Source: JABCZS01 sp041660525 | Lineage (GTDB): Bacteria; Pseudomonadota; Gammaproteobacteria; JABCZS01 | DNA: 64,000 bases | Assembly: GCA_041660525.1 (NCBI GenBank) | Contig: JBAZWD010000002.1 | Location: 1-64,000, forward strand | Direction of reading: 5' to 3' | Shown: positions 26,653 to 35,225 of the stretch, one piece after another | How positions within the stretch are numbered: the stretch's first letter is position 1 | Layout of the letters: every line of letters begins with the position of its first letter | The notes under the pieces: generated by a model | The model's input: only the letters and a program-made list of their open reading frames with translations | Database searches by the model: none | Told to the model about the DNA's origin: nothing | Translations under genes and position numbers: made by a program

Positions 26653-27133
26653 TTATTTAGGGCCTTCTGTTATGCTGTTTCTCAGCCTTTTGTTAAATAT
26701 TTCATTCGGCGTTGCATAGCTCAATGATTTTCTAGGACGATTATTCAGGTGATAGACGCTTATTACTGCCGTAACGTTTTCTGTATCTTTTTTTACCATG
26801 CCGTAAGTGTAAATATAACGCCCCGCCTTTTTCTTTGTCGGCTAAAATAAATTGGTAAATTCGCTCGTGGCTGATTGAAAATAATTGATGTCGCTTACCA
26901 TATCCGCTAATTTGCTCTGTACTCCAATTTAGCTCAAGCTTTTCCATGACGATTTGTTGGATATCAGAGGTAAATGTTTTTGACTTGCGTGAATTCTCGC
27001 GCCTACCTTGGTAAAATCCGTCAGCTTGTTCTGGAGAATAGACACCATTCCAGCGGCGGTTTCTTTTAAGTTCTCTGGATATGGTTGCTGGTGAGATTTG
27101 CACTTCATTGTTGAATCCGCCTGTCATGCTCAA
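26653..27133 (-). pseudogene. IS30-family transposase, internally deleted
   Basis: The N-terminal part (ISPATISRELKRNRRWNG, WSTEQISGYGKRH, LRHGKKRYRKRYGS) is a clear IS30 transposase. Directly after it the C-terminal end appears in another frame (YHLNNRPRKSLSYATPNEIF, then a stop at 26653). The central DDE catalytic region is gone and the first ~30 residues with the helix-turn-helix start are also missing. It cannot transpose. No terminal inverted repeats could be identified with confidence. Confidence 0.88.
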
Positions 27134-27144
27134 TTTTTTAAAAT

Positions 27145-27164
27145 CGACCGCCTTACGGCGGTCG
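27145..27164 (-). terminator. Terminator of the DUF1566/outer-membrane gene pair
   Basis: CGACCGCC-TTAC-GGCGGTCG, a perfect GC-rich 8-base stem with 4-base loop, 8 bases past the stop at 27173 and followed on the minus strand by an AT-rich tail with a short T run. Confidence 0.8.
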
Positions 27165-27172
27165 TTAAATAG

Positions 27173-28051
27173 TTAAAAAGCCCGGACACAGCGAACTAAA
27201 TGCGTACCGACCTTATTGCCAATGAACTGACCGCCGCTAAAGAAGTCGACGTTCGACGCATAATTGAAATTGAAGTCAAACTGCGACGAAGACCAATAAA
27301 GAGTGGGTGAAATCGCGGTTCCATGACTTGCTAATGTAACATTTACAGGAACGCTATTACTCCATAACGTAAGAAGCTCATCTCTCGAAGGAACATACCA
27401 ATCATGATGACTATCGGGATAATTAATACAAGCTGTAGCAGCTGGGCTGAGTCCCGGGTTCATCACTGAATTATTCATATTATCGGTATTAGTTGCGCCA
27501 CTATATAAAGCGGTAGAAGTCGTTACATTATTTTGATTAGGACTCCATTGTAAACTCCCCGCATCATTCAATGCAACAATTAACGTATCACCACCATTTG
27601 GGTCAATATAAAATACAACCCCGCCTTCGTCAGCTAGGTAATCCCCGACTTGAATAATAGTTGTCACATCAACTTCTATGCATCCTTTCTGTGGATTATT
27701 ACAAAAAATACCATAATGCCGCTCTCCACTATATTTATCATCAAAATCTAGTTCATATAAGCCTACCGTACTGGTCGTGAAAGTGCCCTCAACTGTACAC
27801 GAAACTCCTGGGGCTATAGACCCACTGCATGCGGTGGCGGTCACCGTTGCACCTGAAACAGAGATGGGGAATATTTGATATGACCCAAACGTCACGTCGG
27901 TCGTGTTTTTACAATCAAAAGTAAATGTAGCCGAACCTCCTGACGGACTGATAGTCGGTTTTTCACAATCCATGCCATACCCAAAACTCACGCCAGAAAA
28001 CATCAGTAAAAAACTGATGAATAATCCCATGCTAAATGTATTTTTTCTCAT
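27173..28051 (-). CDS. Secreted DUF1566-domain protein
   Basis: A signal peptide (about residues 1-26, GLFISFLLMFSGVSFGYG) precedes an Ig-like, Cys-containing region (to about residue 130), then a DUF1566 domain (DEGGVVFYIDPNGGDTLI, HDWYVPSRDELLTLW, YWSSSQ, and the end VRCVRAF). Legionella Lcl and related surface proteins carry this domain, where it helps attachment. AAGGA precedes the ATG. It follows the barrel gene by 12 bases in the same direction, so the two are co-transcribed. Function in adhesion is inferred. Confidence 0.83.
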   Translation of the reverse strand: MRKNTFSMGLFISFLLMFSGVSFGYGMDCEKPTISPSGGSATFTFDCKNTTDVTFGSYQIFPISVSGATVTATACSGSIAPGVSCTVEGTFTTSTVGLYELDFDDKYSGERHYGIFCNNPQKGCIEVDVTTIIQVGDYLADEGGVVFYIDPNGGDTLIVALNDAGSLQWSPNQNNVTTSTALYSGATNTDNMNNSVMNPGLSPAATACINYPDSHHDWYVPSRDELLTLWSNSVPVNVTLASHGTAISPTLYWSSSQFDFNFNYASNVDFFSGGQFIGNKVGTHLVRCVRAF

Positions 28052-28063
28052 GTTTTTTATTCC

Positions 28064-28837
28064 TTAATCAAAATTGTAACGCAGTGCGAGTAGTAGTTCT
28101 ATATTCACTAATTCTGAACTGATACTGCCGACTGTTGGATAAGTCTGTGATGAACCTGTTTGCGCATCCCCCAAATCGCTGTAACGTGTTAACACACTGA
28201 TAGTCCAGGCATCATCTTGTTCTGGAATGGTATAGTTCACCCCTACCCCTGCGCGCCAGGCAAATTCAGTGTTAGTTTCATCGGAAAAATCAGCACTTTC
28301 GCGCACGGGTACCTCGGTGTTGATTCTGTTTTCTTCATAATCGCTCATGCGATTAAAGGCAATACCAATGCCTGCGTCGATAAATGGGCTGAAATTGCAC
28401 CAATCAAATAAATCGATTTGGCCATCCAACCATATGACTTGAGCGCTCACGTCATATTGATAATCATAATAAGGTTTTTCTTGATATTTAATGACTTGTC
28501 CATTGACATCTGTAGAGCCCACATATTCATAACCTATACCCAGGCGTGCTGTGGGAAACCAAGAAGATTCATCTTCATCATCTTCTTCATTCAGCGCAAA
28601 TTGATAACCACCTGTTGCGCCGACGATAAATCCGCCTTCTCGATCATTAGTTTGATAATCATCATATAATGGAGGTAAGGGATCATTGGGCATCGGTACC
28701 GTATTGGTATGCGACTCTTCAATCGCAAAACCATAACCACCTTCTACAGAAACCCACCAACCTGAGTCTTCGGCAAAAGCCATGCTGCAAGGCAATAATA
28801 AAAAAATGAGGCCGCGTTGATAATAAGTTGTTCGCAT
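28064..28837 (-). CDS. Outer-membrane beta-barrel protein
   Basis: A signal peptide (MRTTYYQRGLIFLLLPCSMA, cut before AEDSGWWV) and alternating hydrophobic strands (GWWVSVEGGYGFA, VGATGGYQFAL, TARLGIGYEYVG, PFIDAGIGIAFNRM, ELLLALRYNFD) mark an eight-strand barrel of the OmpA-like/Omp25 type; the final residue is Asp after Phe-Asn. Loops are unusually acidic (NEEDDEDES). AAAGGG precedes the ATG. It is first in a two-gene operon with the DUF1566 protein, and this pair is bracketed by IS30 remnants. Confidence 0.83.
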   Translation of the reverse strand: MRTTYYQRGLIFLLLPCSMAFAEDSGWWVSVEGGYGFAIEESHTNTVPMPNDPLPPLYDDYQTNDREGGFIVGATGGYQFALNEEDDEDESSWFPTARLGIGYEYVGSTDVNGQVIKYQEKPYYDYQYDVSAQVIWLDGQIDLFDWCNFSPFIDAGIGIAFNRMSDYEENRINTEVPVRESADFSDETNTEFAWRAGVGVNYTIPEQDDAWTISVLTRYSDLGDAQTGSSQTYPTVGSISSELVNIELLLALRYNFD

Positions 28838-28898
28838 CGTTAAAATCCCTTTTATTGATAATGTGATTTGTGGAAGTATAGCTCTTCTTTAAATGAAT

Positions 28899-29056
28899 GA
28901 GCCTTTTGTTAAATATTTCGTCCAAAATGCGGCTATTTTACAACGCTGATTAAAAGTGAGTTGTTTGTATTTCATTTGCAATCCTTTGCTTTACGTTCAG
29001 CCATGTGTGATAGCTTATTCTATTTTAAAAGAATTACACTTCATTGTTGAATTCGC
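28899..29056 (-). pseudogene. Second, more degraded IS30-like remnant
   Basis: Bases 28899-28919 match the C-terminal IS30 segment at 26683-26703 at 20 of 21 positions (reading EIFNKRL on the minus strand), and 29034-29056 match the N-terminal edge at 27098-27120 at all but two positions. Between them is unrelated or decayed sequence. The two matches are short but in the right order and orientation. The remaining parts of the 28838-29192 gap show no gene. Confidence 0.5.
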
Positions 29057-29192
29057 CGCTGTAGGTTGTCAAGCAGATATCTGGTTCATATCTTGTATAA
29101 ACTTTCTTTAGCCTTATATTGGCTAGATTTTGATAGTACTTTTTCAGCAGTCTTATCGGTCAACCCCAACACTTGGTGATCATACCAATTGG

Positions 29193-29669
29193 TTATGCCG
29201 CCATTCGATGTTTGGGCCTTTGCTTTTTGTCATACTCTGTACCTTGAGTAAAATTAAATATTTGTAAAAAATTTTGCAATACATTATAAAAACTAGTGGA
29301 ATTCGTTAAAAGACGCCAAATTCTTTGTATAGGGCGAACTAATAATGTTAAACATGTATCAGCTGTCATTTCAAGAACAGGTGAAATAATCAAACCCAAT
29401 ATTGCTAGTAATTTTTTCTCACCCTGCGCTACAGATATTCTATAGATATGCCCTGCTAAAATTTTTGCAGGCCAATCAATTAGCGCTGAAACCAAATTAT
29501 CTCTTTCTAATTTAAATTTAGCTTTTTGATGAACATCGCTTTGCGGTTTAATGAGGTCAAATGATTTTTTAGAATTTTCATTCTGATTTACGAGCTGTTG
29601 ATAATGATCAAAAACAATCTTAGCAAAAATGCCGACTGCAATTAGACCAGTGCCTAGTAATTCCAACAC
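29193..29669 (-). CDS. Unknown membrane-associated protein, possible frameshifted end
   Basis: A 158-residue protein with an N-terminal hydrophobic helix (ELLGTGLIAVGIFAKIVF) and a second apolar stretch (LLAILGLIISPVLEM). I do not recognise a family. After an A5 run near the end (EYDKKQ), the next frame stays open without an ATG to 29086 and reads protein-like (WYDHQVLGLTDKTAEKVL, then SLYKI and a stop). The original protein was perhaps about 45 residues longer and lost its end by a one-base shift. Confidence 0.55.
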   Translation of the reverse strand: MLELLGTGLIAVGIFAKIVFDHYQQLVNQNENSKKSFDLIKPQSDVHQKAKFKLERDNLVSALIDWPAKILAGHIYRISVAQGEKKLLAILGLIISPVLEMTADTCLTLLVRPIQRIWRLLTNSTSFYNVLQNFLQIFNFTQGTEYDKKQRPKHRMAA

Positions 29670-29820
29670 TGGCTAATTAGCAAACCACCGAGTACGAATG
29701 CGACAACGGAAATCCCTAGCCGTAGTTTTCTTTGTGTTCTCTTGCTACTGAAGTAAGCACTTATTCTAACATAGTAAGCTTAAGGAAGAATGAGGGGCAT
29801 AAAAATTGATGTTAAACAGA

Positions 29821-31674
29821 CTACATATGATTTACATTAGTCTTATTCTGTTTAACTTCTTTGTCAGCTTTATCTAATTCTTTGTCAATTTGTGTAATCC
29901 AGCCTTTCAAAAATTCTTCAGAAAATTTTGTTGACTGTTTTAGCAAAGCGGTTGGGATTTTACCTGAGTCAGTTTTAAGTGTTAGACTACCGCCTTCCTT
30001 TACTAAATATTTAAGCGCTTCCATATTTTGAGCATGGGCCGCGTAATGTAGGACAGTGTATCCCTTTTGAAAAGCTGTATTAATCAATTTTTTTACTTCT
30101 ACACCAGATGCTTTTAGCTCTATTACATATTGCTCTAATTCTTTGATGTCCTTTGCTTGAGCAAGCGTACATAATTTATTAACATTAATTTTTTCCTTGA
30201 GTATATTCTGTGCTTCCTGATTCTCGGTTGCTATGGCAACATCGAGAGGTGTTTGATTTGCTTCATCCCTTTCACTAAAATTCGCTCCCGTTTCTAACAG
30301 ATATTTAATTGCATCAATGTCATTACTCCAACAAGCATCGAATAGCGAGGTGGGAATGGTAACTTTTTTGACGCGAGCTTCTTGAATCCTGCCTTGTGAA
30401 TATTCATAAGTGAAATCATAGCCAAATTTTTTCATCATCAAAGCATCTAAAGGTTTTAGTTGCGTATACAAGTTACTATTAGATCCATTAACAACATCAT
30501 CGTTATCAAGAATCTTATCTATTTTGGGACTTACAATATTATTTATATGGTCATTTAGTGAACCGAGATTTCCTGTAGCCAACGATTCTTGAAGAGTATT
30601 AATTAATATTTCTTCAGTTATTTGATTTATTTCAACTTCATCGAACTGACCCTTAGAATGTATGATAGGTGTATTGTAATTTATACGAACACTCGGAATG
30701 CACTGTTGCTCTCCTATAGCATAAAATGCAGCTCCATTTATAACTAGAAACTTTTCACCATCGTTAAGTTTTTTTCTATAGGAATCAATATTAGTAATAG
30801 AACAATGAACGGATACCTCATTAAATTCCTTCAACGTTGTAGGCACATGATGGGTACCTATCGGCCAGATTTCGATACCACGTAGCCTTGCAGCACGATA
30901 GATCTTGATTTTCTCTTGAGCCATGTTGACACCTATCAACCTCAACTGACTTAGTAAATCTTCGCTGCCATCTTCCGTTGTTCTTCCATCAAGAGGAATT
31001 GAATTGAACTTTTCAAATGCACGATAGCAAGAGGACCCTGGCTCATCAACGTAAATATGTTTTACATTTTGTTTATAAAGGTTATTAATAAGGTCGCATA
31101 TCAAATCGGATAAGTCTTGCCCTAAAATGCTGAACTCTATTGCTAAAAACAACCCGCTGTTATTACTTAATAAATTCTTACAAGCATCAACAATCCCGTT
31201 TTCGGAAAAGTTTTCTAGATTTTTAGGATCTGATGGTTTTATTCTTGAAGCTTTGGATAAATCAAGAGGTGTCATATCAAAACCATCTTGCAAAAATTTT
31301 AAAACATTCTGCTGCAGTCCTTCTTTAGAATACAAACTTTTCATATTTGCACTCAAATTTTTGAATTCATCGTTAGTAAAAGGTTTTAATTTCTTAAAGT
31401 CACTATCAAACTTAACACTACTGTTGTAGGCATCGGTATACCAGCGCTTATTGACATTATCCCATCCTAACTCAATTACTTTTTTCTTTGCTTTGTCTGT
31501 TGATTCACGATTATAATAAACTTCAACCTTGCTGCTATAGTCACCGGCAATGTGATACTCTCTATTTTTTTGACGAGGATGATTTCTTAAAATATTCCAA
31601 TAGGTATTTAAAACAGCGCTCACAAAACCTTCATTATTTTCAACTTGACTCGTGGCATAACTATATAGCGTCAT
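29821..31674 (-). CDS. Ankyrin-repeat protein with unknown N-terminal domain
   Basis: The C-terminal third carries ankyrin repeats (SLFDACWSNDIDAIKYLLE, NQTPLDVAIATENQEAQNIL, GYTVLHYAAHAQNMEALKYL), protein-binding modules common in effectors of intracellular bacteria. The N-terminal 430 residues are unfamiliar. Segments FLAIEF, HIYVDEP and LVINGAAFYAIGE occur in the order seen in EreA/TraB/ChaN-like folds (core strand, E-containing strand, G-x-A-H-like strand), but the expected His is absent. GGAG ten bases before the ATG supports the start. There is no signal peptide; secretion by a Dot/Icm-type system is inference. Confidence 0.75.
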   Translation of the reverse strand: MTLYSYATSQVENNEGFVSAVLNTYWNILRNHPRQKNREYHIAGDYSSKVEVYYNRESTDKAKKKVIELGWDNVNKRWYTDAYNSSVKFDSDFKKLKPFTNDEFKNLSANMKSLYSKEGLQQNVLKFLQDGFDMTPLDLSKASRIKPSDPKNLENFSENGIVDACKNLLSNNSGLFLAIEFSILGQDLSDLICDLINNLYKQNVKHIYVDEPGSSCYRAFEKFNSIPLDGRTTEDGSEDLLSQLRLIGVNMAQEKIKIYRAARLRGIEIWPIGTHHVPTTLKEFNEVSVHCSITNIDSYRKKLNDGEKFLVINGAAFYAIGEQQCIPSVRINYNTPIIHSKGQFDEVEINQITEEILINTLQESLATGNLGSLNDHINNIVSPKIDKILDNDDVVNGSNSNLYTQLKPLDALMMKKFGYDFTYEYSQGRIQEARVKKVTIPTSLFDACWSNDIDAIKYLLETGANFSERDEANQTPLDVAIATENQEAQNILKEKINVNKLCTLAQAKDIKELEQYVIELKASGVEVKKLINTAFQKGYTVLHYAAHAQNMEALKYLVKEGGSLTLKTDSGKIPTALLKQSTKFSEEFLKGWITQIDKELDKADKEVKQNKTNVNHM

Positions 31675-31779
31675 TATGTAAACACTCCAATTAATAAGAA
31701 GAATAATTTAGAAATTGACCATTATATTCGCCCTTTGTTAGTTTGTAAACCAGCATGTCACTGAAAGATATGGGGCTAC

Positions 31780-32373
31780 TCAAATTACCAACGTCTCCCG
31801 CATGGACGTATTGATTGATGCCTGATAAGATTTAAACTGGTAATCATAAACCTGAAAACTCGCATAAGCTTGTTCAATCAACGCCATTGCTCGGATACTT
31901 ATATAAACTTCGGCTTCATGTTGAGCTGCATAAAATAATTTTACCCAATCTAATTCGTCCACATAACACTCTGGATAATAATTTTCTAGTAAAAGAATTT
32001 CCAACGCTAAACGATTCGACCGAAATTGATATAGTTTATCAAAATCATCAACAGCCATAGAAAACTCTTGCTCTAATGCAGCTATTAACTGCTCTCGCAA
32101 GATACGAGCATAAGCAGAAAATGGTTTGGCTTTTTGCAATCCCATCTCATGAAATTGAAAATCATATAAATTAATAAAAAAACTAAAGCAATTAACGTCA
32201 TTGTAAAATTCATCAGAAATGATGATGGAAAATAAACACTTTTCCAATAACGGATATAAACGCTTTTTTTGTGAACAACCTCGAGCGCTGCATAAGTGCG
32301 CATGTAAGCTCATAAACGTATGGTAATTTTTAAAGGATTTATAAGAACTATTGATATTCAGCTTGGTTATCAT
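31780..32373 (-). CDS. Unknown protein with a deleted copy at 34891-35215
   Basis: A 197-residue product rich in aromatic residues (FYNDVNCFSFFINLYDFQF, VYDYQFKSYQ) with Cys near the start (LCSARGCSQKK). It lacks a signal peptide. I do not know the family. AGGGA lies ten bases before the ATG. The last 43 codons and the upstream region are copied, with 560 bases missing between, at 34891-35215, so the locus has been duplicated once. Confidence 0.55.
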   Translation of the reverse strand: MITKLNINSSYKSFKNYHTFMSLHAHLCSARGCSQKKRLYPLLEKCLFSIIISDEFYNDVNCFSFFINLYDFQFHEMGLQKAKPFSAYARILREQLIAALEQEFSMAVDDFDKLYQFRSNRLALEILLLENYYPECYVDELDWVKLFYAAQHEAEVYISIRAMALIEQAYASFQVYDYQFKSYQASINTSMRETLVI

Positions 32374-32783
32374 TCAACGCAGATTCCCTGTATTTAATAC
32401 ACGTCCATTATATTATCTGTAGATTGCTGGAGTTTTTCTTGAGTGGTTTGCGCCCGTGAGGCTATGTTTTTTAACTGGCCAAGTAAAATCATGTCAATCT
32501 CAACTTTTCTCTATTTTATTTTATAAATGCAAAAAGGCCGAACAAACTCTTATTTAACTGCCTTTACGTGTTATTATTACAAGGAACAACCTACCCGTCA
32601 ATCTTTTTCCTACTCAAATCTTATAAAATCTGATCATAAATGACGACAATATCTTACAGCAAGTGCAGACATTGTCGATTGCTATAAAAAACCCAGCGCT
32701 CTACAATCTAATCTCATAAGCCCTCAGGTCGAAAGATTAATATCTAACGAACCAACAATAATTATAACTATAGGGGTATACAG
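32374..32783. other. Non-coding gap, source of part of the 35 kb duplicate
   Basis: I see no gene in these 410 bases. Bases 32468 to about 32670 are the upstream counterpart of the duplicate at 35018-35215. The promoters for the divergent 31780-32373 and 32784-33188 genes should lie here; no sigma-70 boxes stand out. Confidence 0.5.
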
Positions 32784-33188
32784 ATGATAATCTCTTTGCC
32801 AATTAGAAACCTTCCCAACCACCTATTTAACTTTACAATACAAATGGATAAATTATATAAGTGTTTTGATAATTTCAATATGGAACTTAACAAGTTAAAT
32901 GATTTACCTCGCTATAATAAGACTAAATTGTTAACAACTTTGCAAAATACTTTAACAGAACATGCTCGTACACTTGCATTGCTGCAACAAAAAGTAGATG
33001 CTTTGGTAAATTCCGATTCACCTACAGAAAACCCTGAAAAAATAAAATCTTTAGATCATCAGCTTGAAGAGCTAATACAAGTTGAAAAACATTTAATGAC
33101 GCATATTAAGAGTGCGCAACTTAGTTTGGCTAAATTAGATAGACCCTTAGGTATACCTGCATTTTATAAGACTTACCGCTTGTTTTAA
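32784..33188 (+). CDS. Small helical/coiled-coil protein of unknown function
   Basis: A 134-residue protein with a good GGGG-containing ribosome site about eight bases before the ATG. After a short apolar start, residues 45-115 form a long amphipathic helix pair (LTEHARTLALLQQKVDAL, SLDHQLEELIQVEKHLMTH) suggestive of a coiled coil. No family is recognised. It stands alone between accessory genes, and the catalase fragment follows about 60 bases after its stop. Confidence 0.5.
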   Translation: MIISLPIRNLPNHLFNFTIQMDKLYKCFDNFNMELNKLNDLPRYNKTKLLTTLQNTLTEHARTLALLQQKVDALVNSDSPTENPEKIKSLDHQLEELIQVEKHLMTHIKSAQLSLAKLDRPLGIPAFYKTYRLF

Positions 33189-33247
33189 TATAATATTTTA
33201 GTCACATCGCGATGTATTTATAATTTAATTTTGTTGATCGGTAGCAG

Positions 33248-33328
33248 TTGACTCATCGAGTACGCGCTTCATCATCCATTACGTCTCGCAGCGGTTTGTT
33301 AACTGGGATTTATTTATAGTTCACACCT
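33248..33328 (-). pseudogene. Catalase gene fragment with an internal deletion
   Basis: Bases 33248-33290 match 39545-39587 of the intact catalase gene with one difference; 33291-33328 match 39798-39835 with three. The 210 bases between are missing, an in-frame loss of 70 codons. The fragment ends at the stop region of the SnoaL-like gene. It has no start or stop of its own. Confidence 0.88.
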
Positions 33329-33719
33329 ATGATATTGCATATCCTGATGGTGACAAATCATTAAATTTCTCTCGTGTCTGCCATGTATCGTATATGATTC
33401 TCAAATTAATGATTTTATCGAAAGTATCATTAAGCTCAAATATGTCGACCACATCAAATGGTGCTGAGGTATTATTACTTAAAGTCCAATCGTAGTGAAA
33501 ATATGCTGCAGCACTTTTATTCACTTCATCGGTAAAAATATTAATCAATTTAATTTTAGATTGTGTGGTATCTTCGAATAATTTTCTATAAAATTCCTTA
33601 GCGTCTTTTTTGCCATATAATGGTGAATATACAATTGCATCAGGCTCAAACAGATTAATTAATTTATCGTAATCTGCTCTTTCAAGGCAATCTAAATATT
33701 CTTGAATAAGATTTTGCAT
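33327..33719 (-). CDS. SnoaL/NTF2-like protein
   Basis: A 130-residue protein of the cone-shaped NTF2-like fold: helix YLDCLERADYDKLINLFEPD, then AIVYSPLYGKKDAKEFYRKL, and beta strands ending VVDIFELNDTFDKI with the typical F-x-x-x-x-x-x-I pattern. Such proteins may be polyketide cyclases, isomerases or simply ligand binders; no catalytic pair can be assigned. AGGA precedes the ATG. It follows the racemase gene by 23 bases and may share its transcript. Its 3' end abuts the catalase fragment. Confidence 0.75.
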   Translation of the reverse strand: MQNLIQEYLDCLERADYDKLINLFEPDAIVYSPLYGKKDAKEFYRKLFEDTTQSKIKLINIFTDEVNKSAAAYFHYDWTLSNNTSAPFDVVDIFELNDTFDKIINLRIIYDTWQTREKFNDLSPSGYAIS

Positions 33720-33742
33720 AGTTATTTCCTATTGATGCCCTT

Positions 33743-34432
33743 TTAGAATTCACTTAGACAAAAATCAACCGCATGCATTGTTTGTATTTTCACGGGATCA
33801 ATAATGGGTAATTGCGATGTATTTTGATTCACAACAAGTGGGTATTCGGTACACCCTAGCACAACTGCATCACAATCTTTATATTGGCGAATTAACGCGC
33901 TAAAATATTCTTTTGCTTGTTCAGTTACTTTATTTAATATTAAATCCGTGTGTATTGCACGCATTTCATTGCGCTGCGCTTCATCTGGAATGATAACATT
34001 AATACCATGATCTTCTAAAGTCTTTGCGAAAAAACCATCTTCCAAAGTAAATTTAGTCGCCAGCAATAATACTTTTTTGTACTTTAGGTCGGTGATATAT
34101 CTTGCAGTGAGTTCTACTGCGTGAAATACAGGGATATTATAATGTGCATCGACTTTAAACATGTCGTAATATTTATGCAAAGTGTTGCAACAAATGATTG
34201 CGCAATCAGGCTCGAGTGCTACTAAACCAGATAATTCTTGCCTGAGGATTTGAGCTGTTTTCTCATGATCTTTCCCATAGGTACTATTGATCTCATGATA
34301 ATCAATACTTTTTAATATAATTTTTGCACTGTGACAACCGCCCAAGCGCTGGTTCACTAATTCATTGAGTAACGTATAATAAGTGATCGTTGAAGACCAG
34401 CCAGTCCCACCTAATAAGCCTATAGTTTTCAT
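33743..34432 (-). CDS. Aspartate/glutamate racemase family protein
   Basis: A cofactor-independent racemase of the Asp/Glu/hydantoin family, about 230 residues as usual. GLLGGTGWSSTITYY opens the protein. The two catalytic cysteines are present: C82 in CCNTLH and C194 in GCTEYPL. The enzyme makes D-aspartate or D-glutamate, often for peptidoglycan or signalling; the exact substrate is open. No ribosome site is clear before the ATG. It leads a probable two-gene unit with the SnoaL-like gene. Confidence 0.88.
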   Translation of the reverse strand: MKTIGLLGGTGWSSTITYYTLLNELVNQRLGGCHSAKIILKSIDYHEINSTYGKDHEKTAQILRQELSGLVALEPDCAIICCNTLHKYYDMFKVDAHYNIPVFHAVELTARYITDLKYKKVLLLATKFTLEDGFFAKTLEDHGINVIIPDEAQRNEMRAIHTDLILNKVTEQAKEYFSALIRQYKDCDAVVLGCTEYPLVVNQNTSQLPIIDPVKIQTMHAVDFCLSEF

Positions 34433-34508
34433 ATGTTAACCGTGATCTTTGAAAAATCTATTGTATGCTCCACAGTGCTTATTATAACCGAGGTTTTCAT
34501 AAAAATGC

Positions 34509-34625
34509 ATGTGTCTCCTTTTTGTATTAATACATGGCGCATGGCAAGGTGGATGGTGTTGGGAAGGCCTTGCAACGCTTTTGCGCGAGCAAGGACATCA
34601 GGTTTTTACTCCTGATCTTCCTTTT
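34509..34625 (+). pseudogene. N-terminal stub of an alpha/beta hydrolase
   Basis: The frame reads FVLIHGAWQGGWCWEGL and QGHQVFTPDLP, the oxyanion-hole HGAW motif and first strands of an alpha/beta-hydrolase esterase. After about 38 residues homology stops and the frame continues in the antisense of the next small gene. The nucleophile and catalytic triad are lost. Confidence 0.78.
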
Positions 34626-34643
34626 ACCGACCTCTTCCTGCTG

Positions 34644-34880
34644 TCATGCAGAGTTTTTTTCACAATAGCCATTAACAATAACGACCAAAGATTTCCAAAA
34701 CATATCATCTGCTATTCCTGCTTTATAAGGCGCATTGTATATGAAACGAGTCATTTCTTGACGAAACTCATGCATCATTTTAGGATCTGTTTTTAAAAAA
34801 TTATTGCGTTCATTCATCAATGTTAAAAATTCTTGATAGTCACGGTTATGATCTTTAATTTTAAGCGGAATCAACTCCAT
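34644..34880 (-). CDS. Small hypothetical protein
   Basis: A 78-residue open frame (start MELIPLKIKDHNRDYQEF) with Lys/Glu-rich helical composition. The middle (EFRQEMTRFIYNAPYKAGIA) looks protein-like. It may be the end of a larger gene cut by the same rearrangement that truncated the neighbouring hydrolase. No family is recognised and no strong ribosome site is seen. Confidence 0.4.
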   Translation of the reverse strand: MELIPLKIKDHNRDYQEFLTLMNERNNFLKTDPKMMHEFRQEMTRFIYNAPYKAGIADDMFWKSLVVIVNGYCEKNSA

Positions 34881-34890
34881 TTTTCAGTCT

Positions 34891-35215
34891 CAAATTACTA
34901 ATGCCTCTTGCATAGACGTATTGATTGATGCCTGATAAGATTTAAACTGGTAATCATAAACCTGAAAACTCGCATAAGCTTGTTCAATCAACGCCATTGC
35001 TCGGATACTTATATAAATTTTTAACTGCCCAAGTAAAATCATGTCAATCTCAACTTTTCTTTATTTTATAAATGCATAAAGGCTGAGTAAATTCTCATTT
35101 AACCGCCTTTACGTGTTATTATTACAAGGAACAGACTTATCGTCAATATTTTTTCTTTATAAATCTTATAAAATCTCATCATAAATGACGAGAAAGCTTA
35201 CAGCATTTGCCAAGC
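34891..35215. repeat. Deleted duplicate of the 31780-32670 locus
   Basis: Bases 34891-35017 match 31781-31907 and 35018-35215 match from 32468 onward, so 560 bases (most of the 197-residue gene and its start) were lost at one joint. Identity is high in the first block, with small indels in the second. The copy runs up to the stop of the Rab-like gene. It fills the 34881-35225 gap, which has no gene. Confidence 0.88.
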
Positions 35216-35225
35216 TATAATCGGG

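Noticed and set aside
29821..31674. Direct assignment as a haem-binding ChaN protein
   Set aside because: Only the order of strands fits; the expected His is missing, so I kept it as an idea in the findings.
31127..31694. Plus-strand frames across the ankyrin gene at 29821-31674
   Set aside because: Shadows of the minus-strand gene; low-complexity products.
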